Source: Mycoplasmoides pirum ATCC 25960
GTDB taxonomy: Bacteria > Bacillota_I > Bacilli_A > Mycoplasmatales > Mycoplasmoidaceae
DNA: 64,000 bases
Assembly (NCBI RefSeq): GCF_000685905.1
Contig: NZ_JMKZ01000001.1
Location: forward strand, 310,001-374,000
Reading direction: 5' to 3'
Shown here: piece after piece, positions 21,829 through 31,609 of the stretch
Layout of the letters: the number at the start of each line of letters is the position of its first letter
How positions within the stretch are numbered: the stretch's first letter is position 1
Made by a program: the position numbers and the translations under genes
The notes under the pieces: model-generated
Database searches by the model: none
The model's input: only the letters and a program-made list of their open reading frames with translations
What the model was told of the DNA's origin: nothing

Positions 21829-22487
21829 TAAATATAGAAGAATTTGTTTGCAAACAAATTGATTTTATTTATGAAATTGCAAGCAAAATATCAAAATTAT
21901 TTAATAAAGAATTTAATGATGATTTAAAAGAAAAGATAAATAAATTTTCATTATCTGATGAAAATATAGTTTTTTATTTTTGTAAAGAATTATCAAAAGA
22001 ATGAAAAATAAATAAAAAAGAATTATCAAATTCTTTTTATAAATTTGGAAGTGAAATTTTATCAAGTAAACAATTAGAACTTTCACAAGACTGAATAAAT
22101 GCTTTTGAAAATTTAAAATCTCATGAAATAAAATTTGCTTTTATTTCTTTATTTGAAGTCCAAAATTCTCCCTTTAAAAATTATGTTTTTTCAAATTCCA
22201 ATACTTTTGAATGCTTGCAAATAAATCAAGATATGACTGAAAAAGATATCACAAATAAAATTTATAATTTTGTTAGCAATAAAATTTGCGCTCCATCTGA
22301 AACAGCTATATTAACAAATCGTTTAGAATTATTTGAATTATTCAACTCATCAGAATTTAAATTTTTATCTTCATTAGAAGATTTACCAAAACAATTTGCA
22401 AAAAATAAATTGGTTAAACAAATATCCGAATTACCAAATATAGAATCTTGAATTTATAAATTTGATGATGATGAAAATTTAATTTAA
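21810..22487 (+). CDS. hypothetical protein downstream of ylxM
   Basis: A 225-residue soluble protein, charged and predicted largely helical, with four in-frame TGA Trp codons (for example SKEWKINKKE and ESWIYKFD). I do not recognise a family. It starts inside the ylxM gene (19-base overlap), so it is almost certainly translated with the ftsY-ylxM pair. M. genitalium has a small hypothetical (MG296) next to MG297/ftsY, as I recall, which could be a shorter relative, but I cannot align them from memory. There is no signal peptide or membrane segment. Confidence 0.65.
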
Positions 22488-22627
22488 ATAAATATTTTTT
22501 GTAATTATAAATGTAAAGTTTATAATGTTATAGATTTTAAAAATTATTAATTTTTTATATTTAAAGATTTTTTAATTTTTTGTAATTTGAATAGTTATAT
22601 ACATTTGGAGATCATAAATAAATTTTT

Positions 22628-23290
22628 ATGGAAAATAATAAAAGTAATGAATCAGTAAAAGATATTGTTAATAAATCTTCTGGAAAAGTAACAAAAGAAA
22701 TTGATTTTTCAAAAGAAATTAAAATTACAAGAATTTTTACAGATGGGAATCTAATTGCTCAGCACAAAGATAGATTAAGAAAAAGTATCAAAAATATTTC
22801 AGAACAAGTTTTAGATTTTGAAACTGTTCAAATGGTCATTAAAGATAATTTATTTTCAGCAGCAATGGAGGAAATTGTTAAACATTTTTCTTTTGATATT
22901 GATCAAGAATATAAAAAATTCATTAAAGAAAATATCAAAATGTCTCTAACTCAAACTTCAGGCAAAGAACCAGAAGATGCAGTTTTAAATGAAATATCTG
23001 AAAAAATAATTAAAAAAACTGTAGTTTTTGATTATTTAACAACTTTTTGAAAAGTTCAAGTTACTGATCAAGAAATTAAAGATATGTTGGATGTTTATTA
23101 TCAAAAAACTAATGATTCAATTCGTGAAGTTTTAGATGATAAAGAAAAATTTGAAGGTATAAGAAGAGCTATTTTAGAAGAAAAACTAATATTAAAAACA
23201 ATTGCTGCTTTTCCAATTAGATTTGATCTACAACCCCCTGTGCAAAATCCAGTAAATTTTGATGCACCAACAAATAAGAAAAAAAACTAA
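22628..23290 (+). CDS. trigger-factor-like chaperone (MPN555/MG377 type)
   Basis: The 220-residue protein is mostly helical and resembles only the C-terminal, substrate-cradling domain of trigger factor: the stretch VTDQEIKDMLDVYYQKTND and the final EEKLILKTIAAF are typical. The ribosome-binding and prolyl isomerase domains are absent. I recall that M. pneumoniae MPN555, located next to an SSB-like gene (MPN554) and thrS, has a solved structure resembling trigger factor and SurA. The identical order here supports orthology. The role is probably general chaperone, not ribosome-bound. One TGA is Trp. Confidence 0.8.
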
Positions 23291-23315
23291 AATAGTATTA
23301 AATTTGGTTATTTAA

Positions 23316-23600
23316 ATGCTCAATAAAGTAATTATTGAAGGTGTTATTGAAAATTATCGTTGATCTAGTAATAAAAAAGGTTTTTATGTTTCTATAAAAC
23401 AAACAAGAAAATTTGGAAAAACAAATTTTGTAGATTATTTTACTCTTTATGCTAATAAACCACTAAGTGACACATTAGCAAAATATGTTGAAGAATATGA
23501 AACTATTACAGTTGAAGGTGTTTTAAGAACATACCAAGATCACAAAACAAAACAATGAAAAGTAGCAATAGAAATTTCAGAAATTATTGTGAATGAATAA
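23316..23600 (+). CDS. OB-fold single-strand DNA-binding-like protein, copy 1
   Basis: A 94-residue compact beta-rich protein: MLNKVIIEGVIENYRW, FVDYFTLYANKP and ETITVEGVLRT follow the strand order of an SSB OB-fold. It lacks the acidic SSB C-terminal tail that recruits partners. Two TGA codons encode Trp. It is located between the MPN555-like gene and thrS, the place of MPN554/MG376, which I recall is annotated SSB-like. A second, diverged OB-like gene follows directly. Its ligand is likely single-stranded nucleic acid, by inference. Confidence 0.7.
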
Positions 23601-23648
23601 ATTAATTTAATGTTTTAAATATTTTTAAATTAAGTGAGATTATTAATT

Positions 23649-23966
23649 ATGGAAGAATACATTAATTATGTAAAAATTTCAGGAATGTTAGATAAAGTTA
23701 ATCGAACAGATAGTGGTTCATTTTTTGTTAGATTAGTTCAAGCAGGAATGATAGGTAATGTAAAAAATGAACATTTTTACGAGTTATATATTAGTGCTAA
23801 AGATGTTCATATTCAAAAACTTTTAGTTGCTGGTTTATGATATATTGTTGAAGGTAAATTAACTATTTTTAAATCAAGATATGGTCATAAAATGTTAGTC
23901 CATGTAAAAAATATGATTTCACTAGAAGATAACCATCCAGATAGTGATAAAGTTCAATTTGAGTAA
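23649..23966 (+). CDS. OB-fold single-strand DNA-binding-like protein, copy 2
   Basis: A 105-residue protein that parallels copy 1: NYVKISGMLDKVN, HFYELYISAKDVH and WYIVEGKLTIFKS correspond to the same strands, with W encoded by TGA at 23838. The start ATG at 23649 is preferred over an in-frame GTG 15 bases upstream. There is no glycine- or acid-rich tail beyond a few C-terminal charged residues. It may form a heteromeric pair with copy 1. thrS starts 18 bases downstream. Confidence 0.65.
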
Positions 23967-23983
23967 TTGAGTATATAAATTTT

Positions 23984-25735
23984 ATGAATATTTCTAATCA
24001 AAATGAATCAAATTTATTTTTAAGTACTTATAGTTTACTTTTAAAAATTTATTTATTAGAAATTGACAATAATGCTAAATTTGGTGAAATAAATTTTACT
24101 GATGACACATTTTTAGTAGATTTTTTAATAAATAAAGATATAGGTGCTAAAGATTTTAAATCAATTGAAAAAAAAATAATTAAACTTGCACTAAATTTAG
24201 AAAAATATGAAATTATTAATTTAACCAAAGCAGAAGCTTTAAAAAAAGTTAATTATGATGAATTTACTTCTGAATTAATTAAGGAATCCAATTTATCCAA
24301 TTTTAGATTTATTCATCTATTAAAAAAAGATTTATTTATTTGACACGAGTTTCCAATTTTAGATAAATTTTCAGATTTAAAATTTAATCAATTGTTGTCA
24401 ATTGGTGGTGTTTATTGAAAAGCCAATGAAAACAAACCACAATTAATAAGAATAGTAGGTTGTTCATTTAAATCTGAAAATGAACTAACTAATTTTGTTA
24501 AAGAATTTGAAGAGCGAAAAGAACGTGATCATCGCAAAATAGGAAAAAATTTAGAATTGTTTACTTTTAATTCTTTGACAGGTCAAGGAATGCCTATTTG
24601 ATTGCCATATGGAACTACATTGCGTAATATTATCGGCAATTACGTTCATGATTGTCAATTAAAATATGGATTTAATTTTGTTTCTACTCCTGTTTTGGGA
24701 AATTTAGAACTATATAAAATAAGCGGTCATTATAGTCACTATAATGAAGATATGTTTCCACCAATAGAACTAGATAATGAATCAATGATGCTTCGACCAA
24801 TGACTTGCCCACATCATTGTTTGGTTTATTTAAATAAACCTCATTCTTACAAAGAATTGCCAATTCGTTTATCAGAAGATTCAATTATGCATCGTTATGA
24901 AAGTTCTGGATCTTTAATTGGTTTAGAACGTGTACGAGTAATGACTTTATTAGATAATCATATTTTTTGTCGTCCCGATCAAATTGAAGATGAAATTATA
25001 AATGCTTATAACATTATTAATGAAGTTATAAAAACTTTTAATTTAAAAATAGATCATATTGATTTAGCGCTTCATGATCCAGAAAATAAGACAAAATTTA
25101 TTGATGATAATGAAATGTGAAACAGAAGTGAAACACAGTTAGAAAACGCTTTAAAAAAATTTAATGTGTCTTTTTCTAAAAAAATTGGCGATGCAGCTTT
25201 TTATGGTCCAAAAATTGATTTTCAATGTAAAACATCATTAAATAAAATTATTACTTGTTCAACAATTCAATTAGATTTTTCATTGCCACAAAAATTTAAT
25301 ACTACTTATATAGATTCACAAAATAATCAATCTCGATGTGTGATAATTCATTTGGGAATTATAGGTACTTATGAAAGATTTATTGCAACTTTGTTAGAAC
25401 AAACAAAAGGAATTTTGCCGATTTGATTAGCTCCTGTTCAAGTAAAAATTATTCCTGTTAATAATCAAGTTCATTTAGAATCTTGTAAGACATTATTAAA
25501 TAAATTATTATTTAATAAAATACGTTGCGAAATTGATTCTAGAGATGAACGTTTATCTAAAAAAATTAGAGATGCTCAAATTCAAAAAATACCTTTGCAA
25601 ATTGTTATTGGAGATAATGAAGCCAAAAATCTTGAAGAAATAAATTATCGTCAATATGGGTCTGAATTAATAAGTAAGATTTCTTTTTTAGAATTTGTTA
25701 AAATGATTGAAAATGCCAATATAGAGCACAAATAA
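23984..25735 (+). CDS. thrS: threonyl-tRNA synthetase with degenerate editing domain
   Basis: The 583-residue class II ThrRS has an intact aminoacylation core: [23 protein letters not shown] (motif 2 region), [12 protein letters not shown], and a C-terminal anticodon domain from about residue 480. It lacks the N-terminal TGS domain. The editing domain is present only in outline. The usual HxxxH site reads LSTYS at about 13-17, and the usual Cys-x3-His site reads DLFIWHEFP at 116-124, so the zinc-type editing residues are missing. Charging should work, but clearance of Ser-tRNA(Thr) probably does not; this fits known editing losses in mycoplasmas. The HAD-like gene follows two bases later. Confidence 0.94.
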
Positions 25736-25736
25736 A

Positions 25737-26558
25737 ATGAAAAAAGCATACATAATAGATACTAATTTACCAGCAATATATTGCCAAGATGTAAGTTCAA
25801 AACACATTGAAAGATTTTTTCATAGACTAGCAAGTGATTCATTAATCATTTTAAGTAGCAATGGATGATATGATCAAGCATCACAAATTTGTTCACTATT
25901 AAATATCAATAATATTGATATTGTGTCAGGCGGCGGTAGTTGTTTTAAAATTAATAATCAAGAAAATTTTATTTATGATGGTTTTTTAAATAATGATACT
26001 TTAGATTTAATATTGCATTTAGCAATATCTTCTCAATCAGGAGTTTTAGTTAAGGGTCAGTTAAAAAATAAACCCGGAACAAATGTTTTGTTAAATTATT
26101 TTTTAAATGTGCAAAGTGCTAAACAATTTAAATTAATTTGAAAATTTGATTTCACAATTAATAATGATTACTTATCATTTGAAAATCAATTAAAACAAAT
26201 TGATGTAAGTGAAATATATGTTTACTCATCAGGTTCAAATTTTGATGAAAAATTTTTTGATGAAAATAATGAATTAAATGATTTATTGTTGGCTTCTGAT
26301 ATCAATGTGAACCAATTTTTTAATAACACATACTTATTTAATCTTAAATCTTCATCTAAATTTAAAGTTATTTCAAAATACTTAACAAATTTAGATATTC
26401 CACTTAATAATGTTACTTATGTTAGTTTAAAAGAATTTGATAATGAAGGAAAAGAATTTTATGGTCAAATTGTTGTTCCAGCAAATTTTGACACTTCAAT
26501 TTCTAATGCAAATTATTTAACTTATGATACAAAACGTTTAGATAAAATTTTAGAGTAA
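25737..26558 (+). CDS. HAD-like (Cof-type) protein lacking the catalytic Asp pair
   Basis: A 273-residue protein with the layout of a Cof-type haloacid dehalogenase phosphatase: MKKAYIIDTNLP (motif I position), SLIILSSNGWYDQASQICSLL (motif II region), and IVSGGGSCFKI where active members have the NGA segment. Motif I should read DxDGT, but here Asp8 is followed by Thr-Asn, and no GDxxND motif IV is visible near the end. It therefore looks like a catalytically dead relative rather than an active phosphatase. Two TGA codons are Trp. It starts immediately after thrS and may be co-expressed. Role unknown. Confidence 0.6.
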
Positions 26559-26561
26559 ATT

Positions 26562-26584
26562 TTTTGAAGAATACTTCTTCAAAA
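26562..26584. repeat. short perfect inverted repeat between the HAD-like gene and hmw3
   Basis: TTTTGAAGA (26562-26570) and TCTTCAAAA (26576-26584) are perfect inverted copies separated by five bases. No T-run follows, so it is either a weak terminator or a protein-binding palindrome ahead of the hmw3 unit. Confidence 0.55.
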
Positions 26585-26718
26585 TATAATATATTTAAAT
26601 ATTTTCCAAATACTTTAGGATTTATTGTGTTAGAATTTTATGTGATGTTTCTAATATGAAAATTTGGTTTTGGAACTTTAGTATTACTTTATAAATAGGA
26701 TAATTTATTGATAAGATT

Positions 26719-28302
26719 ATGACACCTAAAATAGAAAAAAAACTTTTAGCACTACAAAAGAAAATGAGCAAAAAATTTCCTGACATGGAAATTATTTATG
26801 CATATGATTTAAAAGGTAAACCGCATGCATTAGCTTATAATCCTGAAACTGAAGATTTGGTTTCAGTAAAGAATTTTAAACCACTTGATCCTAACTTACA
26901 ATTGTTTGATGTTGAAGACAATCAAATTCATGGTCCTTCAGTAGATGGAGATTCTGATGATAGTGTTACAACTTTCCAAGCATATGATAGTGAGAACAAT
27001 GTTGTAACACTTGCATTAGACATTCCAAGTAAAACTTTTTACAATCCAGAAACTGGCGAACCTATTGATATATCTAATTATTATGATGCTGATCATAATC
27101 AAATTACATTAGATATGTTTATTGCTCCTGAAGAAAATGAACAACCACAAGAACAACCACAAGAACAACATGTTGAAGAGCATAATGATCAAGCATATGT
27201 TGATGAACAAGCTAATGTATCTAATTATGATGAACAATATCCAGTAGAAGGCTATGATCAACAACACCAAGAACAATACCCAGGTGTTCCTTATAATGAA
27301 CAAGATGTATTTGGTTTGAATCAAAATTTAAATCAAATGCAACAACCACCACAACAAGATTTCTATCAAGATCAAGTTTATTACCAACAACCAATCCAAG
27401 AATATATAACTCCAACTCCAATTCCGATTCAACAACCTATTCAAACTTTTGAAGAACCAATTTTGGTTAATAGAATTTCTCAACCAACTAATAATCAACT
27501 TGAAGAACAAAATAAGCGATTAGAAGAAGTTAAACGTTCTGTTGATAGCCAAGCAGAAAGATTAGCTAATTTTGCTTCAATTAATGAAGCTAATAATAAT
27601 GAAATTCAAAAAGCTAATCAAGAAATGCAACGTGTTAGAATGGAAATTCAAAATGCTAGAAATGAATTGTTAAATTTAAACAACGAATTTAAACGTGTTA
27701 AAGAAGAAACTAATCATAGCACTTCACAAATTGCTGAAATGAATTCAAATGAAATTCAAAAAGCTAATCAAGAAATGCAACGTGTTAAAATGGAAATTCA
27801 AAATGCTAAAAATGAATTGTTGAATTTAAACAATGAAGTTAAACGCGTTAGAGATGAAACTCGTGCTTCATTGTCTTCTAAACAAAATAATTCGCAACAA
27901 TATCAACCTTCAGATAATAATGGATATATTAAAGAAAAATATGTTCCAGGTCGTTTAGTTGATGAAATTCCAGATTTAGACTTCATTGAACCTATCCCAA
28001 CATATAGACCTATTGATACAATTCCATATCCATCTGCTCGTCCTTTAGCAATTTCATATAGTAGACCTTACATAAGATCATTCTCTCCTTCTTATGATTC
28101 AGTTTCTTTTTCTAGACCAAGTTATTACGATATGCCACGTAGATATGGACCAATGAGTTATTACTCATCTCGCCCACGTTATGGTACATATGCTAGTCCA
28201 AGTTATCTAGATTCTCCATACTCATTTAGTTCTTATCGTTTCGGAAGACAATTACCATCTAGACATTTAGGTTTTATTGATTTCCATCCATTTGATTATT
28301 AA
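26719..28302 (+). CDS. hmw3: HMW3-like attachment-organelle cytoskeletal protein
   Basis: A 527-residue cytosolic protein in four parts. Residues 1-135 form a conserved head whose start (KKMSKKFPDMEIIYAYD, KPHALAYNPETE) closely resembles remembered M. pneumoniae HMW3. About 136-270 is Gln/Pro/Glu-rich with EQPQEQ and YDEQ/QQ repeats. About 270-395 is coiled coil with a 50-residue tandem duplication (NEIQKANQEMQ). The tail from about 420 is Arg/Pro/Tyr-rich (SYSRPYIRSF, RPRYGTYASPS). In M. pneumoniae HMW3 lies directly before P30, as here, and is part of the electron-dense core of the tip organelle. No TGA is needed inside the frame. Confidence 0.85.
   Translation: MTPKIEKKLLALQKKMSKKFPDMEIIYAYDLKGKPHALAYNPETEDLVSVKNFKPLDPNLQLFDVEDNQIHGPSVDGDSDDSVTTFQAYDSENNVVTLALDIPSKTFYNPETGEPIDISNYYDADHNQITLDMFIAPEENEQPQEQPQEQHVEEHNDQAYVDEQANVSNYDEQYPVEGYDQQHQEQYPGVPYNEQDVFGLNQNLNQMQQPPQQDFYQDQVYYQQPIQEYITPTPIPIQQPIQTFEEPILVNRISQPTNNQLEEQNKRLEEVKRSVDSQAERLANFASINEANNNEIQKANQEMQRVRMEIQNARNELLNLNNEFKRVKEETNHSTSQIAEMNSNEIQKANQEMQRVKMEIQNAKNELLNLNNEVKRVRDETRASLSSKQNNSQQYQPSDNNGYIKEKYVPGRLVDEIPDLDFIEPIPTYRPIDTIPYPSARPLAISYSRPYIRSFSPSYDSVSFSRPSYYDMPRRYGPMSYYSSRPRYGTYASPSYLDSPYSFSSYRFGRQLPSRHLGFIDFHPFDY
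27598..27852 (+). repeat. tandem 150-bp coiled-coil repeat inside hmw3
   Basis: The segments starting at 27598 and 27748 are near-identical for about 100 bases (NEIQKANQEMQRV, then MEIQNA and NELLNLNNE), giving a 50-residue period. The few differences are mainly single substitutions such as Arg/Lys, so the duplication appears recent. Confidence 0.85.
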
Positions 28303-28326
28303 AAACAATAAAAGTAAAGTGATAAC

Positions 28327-29337
28327 ATGAAAACAAATAAATGAATTTCAAATAAAAAAATAAAAATAATAATAGCTCTGAGTATATTAATTGTTTGTTC
28401 TTTAATTTTGTTTCTTGTTGTTTTTTTAACTATAAATAAATCATCACAAGATTTATATGTAATTAATTTAATTACTAAAGCTGAAAATGATTCAGTTGTT
28501 GGCGGTGTTCCAATTACAGAACAACCATGATTTATTCCTGTTGTTGCGGGTTGTGGTTCTTTATTAGTTCTTTGTATCATTTTAGGTTTAGGTATTGGGA
28601 TTCCTTTATCTAAAAAGAAAGAAAGAGAAATTCAAATGCAACAAGAAGAACATAATCGTTTAATGGGACGATTACAATCTGTTGCAAGAGAACGTGCTGA
28701 AGCAATGCAACGTGAAGAAAATCATAATGTTGATGTTGTAAATAATAATGTAAGTCATGCTGCAGATAATAATTTAGATAATAAAGCTAGCCAAACTTCA
28801 TTAATATCACTTAATCCTAATAGAAGTGCTCGCAAAGGAAATGACAATATGAACAACAACTTTTATAATCAATATCCTAGAACAGGAATGCCTCCTCAAG
28901 TTCCATATGGTTATCCAACACCTCAACAAATGCCTTATGGATACCCTGCACCATCAGTACCACCTCAACAACCACGTCCAATGCCTGCAATGATGCCTCA
29001 AATGCCGTATGGATACCCTGCGCCATCAATGATACCTCAACAACCACGTCCGATGCCTGCAATGATGCCTCAAATGCCATATGGATACCCTGCACCATCA
29101 ATACCACCTCAACAACCACGTCCGTTATTAGGGGTTATACCGCAACTTCCATATGGTTACCCTGTAATGATCGGAATGATGTTGCCTCAACAACCTCCAT
29201 ATGGATACCCTGCACCATCAGTACCACCTCAACAACCACGTCCAATCCCAATAATAATACCCCAAATGTTTAATAATGGCTATGTAAATCAACAACTGCC
29301 ACCTCGTCCTAATAACTTTTATTGACTAAATTATTAA
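28327..29337 (+). CDS. p30: P30-like cytadherence protein
   Basis: A 336-residue membrane protein. Helix 1 spans about residues 12-35 and helix 2 about 69-93, joined by a short loop. The stretch VPITEQPWFIPVVAGC just before and in helix 2 nearly repeats the corresponding segment I recall for M. pneumoniae P30. A charged coiled region (KKKEREIQMQQEEHN) follows, then a Pro/Tyr/Met/Gln-rich C-terminal domain with repeated YGYPAPSxPPQQPRP blocks from about residue 203. P30 is required for adherence and gliding at the tip organelle. Three TGA Trp codons are present, one near the C-terminal end. It lies 24 bases after hmw3 and is closed by a strong terminator. Confidence 0.9.
28933..29243 (+). repeat. 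proline-rich repeats in the p30 gene
   Basis: Four imperfect copies encoding YGYPAP(S) followed by PPQQPRP occur at about 28933-28980, 29005-29052, 29077-29123 and 29197-29243. A degenerate unit lies at about 29150. Near-identical DNA in the copies makes copy-number change by recombination plausible, as known for P30 repeats. Confidence 0.85.
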
Positions 29338-29363
29338 AAATATATTATTTTTTACAACATTTG

Positions 29364-29400
29364 AACCTAATCTTACATTGATATAAGATTAGGTTTTTTT
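29364..29400 (+). terminator. terminator after hmw3-p30
   Basis: AACCTAATCTTA (29364-29375) and TAAGATTAGGTT (29384-29395) form a perfect 12-bp stem with an 8-base loop, followed by a T-run. Confidence 0.92.
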
Positions 29401-29448
29401 GTTATACTTATAAGATAAAAAGTGTTATCATGTAAGTTTATTAAAACA

Positions 29449-31593
29449 ATGACAAATTATAAAGAACGTGAACAATTTTTTTTAAATTCATTAGAATCAA
29501 ATTATGATCAAGAAGAAATTGCTTTAATAAAAAAATCACTAAATTTTGCTTTTCAAAAACATGAAAATCAAAAACGTAAAAGTGGTGAACCTTTTATTAT
29601 TCATCCATTAGAAACTGCAATCAAATTAGTTGAATGAAAAATGGATGTTACTACAATTTGTGCAGGTTTATTACATGATATTTTAGAAGATACCGAAGTA
29701 ACTGAAGAAGAATTAATTGAATTATTTGGCAATGAAATAACTGTATTAGTTCAAATGGTTACTAAAATTTCTTTGATTGCTAAAAAAAATCGTGAGCAAA
29801 ATCAATTAAAAAATTTAAACCCTAACTATCAAATCCAAGTTTTTTTATCTATTTCAAAAGATATTCGTGCAATTATTATTAAGTTGGCTGATCGTTTTCA
29901 CAATTTAAGTACAATTCAATTCTTAAATCCTATTAGACAAAAAGCTATTGCTCAAGAAACTTTTGATATTTATGCAAACATTGCTGGTCGTTTAGGGATG
30001 TACAATGTTAAAACTCAATTACTAGATCAAGCTTTTCATATAATAAATTATGAGGCATATACTAATACAGTCTCAATTATTAATGAATACCGTTTAATTA
30101 ATGAAGATAAATGAAAAAAAATTACTGATAAAATTCACAATTTATTAAATGATGAAAACATTAAATATAAGTTTGAAGATAGAATTAAAGGAATTTATTC
30201 AACATATAATAAATTAAATTCTATATCTCGTATTAACAATATTCATGACGTATATGCTTTAAGAATTATATTAGATAATGAATTAGATATTTATCATGTT
30301 TTAGGATTAATTCATTTGAACTTTAAATACATTCCAAAGTTTTTTAAGGATTATGTTTCTGCGCCAAAAAATAATTTGTATCAATCTATTCACACTACAA
30401 TTATTGATGAAAAAACTTTAGTAGAAATTCAAATTAGAACAAAATGAATGGATGCTAATAGTCGTTTGGGCTTGGCTAGTCATTGACGTTATAAAGAAGA
30501 ATATAAAACTGTTTTAGTAAATGAAGCATCTAAAATATTTCAATTAGATTTATTTTTAAATTCAACTAAAAAAGATACTGATTTAATAAAAGAATTAACA
30601 AAAATTCCAGTTATAGATGTTATTGTTACTAATAATCAAAATACATATAATATTCCTGCAAGTTCAACTGTATTAGATTTAGCTTATCAAGTTGACCCTG
30701 AACAATTTAAATATATTGAAAATATTTTTAGATTTGGAGAAAAAATTCCTTGAGGTCAAAATCTTGATAATGGTGATGTAATTGAAATTACGTATAATAA
30801 AAATCCAACCATTAGAGAAAATTGAAATCGTTATGTAAGTAATCCCACAATTCGCAAGCATATTAATCAAATTGTTAGTAATTTAGAAATTACACAATAC
30901 AATTCTGTTCAAAACTTTTTAGATGAAGTAGCAAAAACTTTAAAAGATAATCAAATTAGTAATGCCGAAATGTTAAAACGATTAAAAATCTTACAATTAA
31001 ATTCAATTAAGGAATACTTAAGTTATATTAATGTTTTACATTTATCTTCTAAAGACCAAATTGATTTTTTTTCTAAGTCTAACATTTGAAAATCTGTTTT
31101 AAAAGAAATACGCAAGCATAGTAATAGATGGGTTTTTAACCAGTCGTTTTTTGAAGTTGTTGAAGGCTTAAAAATTAATAGTATACAAATTCCAAGATGT
31201 TGTTCAAAATTACCTTATATGCAAGTTGTCGGAATTAAAGAACGTTCACAACTTTATGTTCACAATCCAACTTGTAGACAGTTGCATAAATTTTCGCATA
31301 GTAATAAATTAATTCCTTTAAGATGAAATAAAAAGAAACTTGAAACACTGACAAGAAAATTTTGAACTCATGTTGAAATTAAAGGTTCATGAAGTGAATC
31401 TGTTGTCAATTCAATTGTTTTAAATATTATTAAAAATCAAGGTAGTTTAAATGAAATCTCAATTTCCAAAAACAAAACTACTCAAGAATTTTGTGCAAAT
31501 GTAATATTATATGTTTATGATATGAATCATTTAGAACGTATTATGAGTGAAATGATTTTAAGAAATATTAATTTTATTTGAAAAATGATTTAG
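29449..31593 (+). CDS. rel: RelA/SpoT-family (p)ppGpp enzyme
   Basis: A 714-residue long-form Rel protein controlling (p)ppGpp. The N-terminal hydrolase domain carries HPLETAI and LLHDILEDTEV with His76-Asp77. The synthetase domain shows DVYALRIIL, YVSAPKNNLYQSIHTT and VEIQIRTKWM with the expected Glu, then SHWRYKE. A degenerate TGS domain begins near residue 390 (VIVTNNQNTYNIPA), and an ACT-like domain is at the C-terminus. Both active centres look usable. About ten TGA codons encode Trp. ATG at 29449 is chosen; an in-frame GTG at 29422 would add nine residues without better ribosome-binding support. Confidence 0.94.
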
Positions 31594-31609
31594 TATCGGT
31601 TAAGTAAAT

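Noticed and set aside
27109-27510. Overlapping minus-strand ORFs opposite hmw3
   Set aside because: They are produced by the biased Gln/Pro codons of hmw3 and have no ribosome binding sites or motifs.
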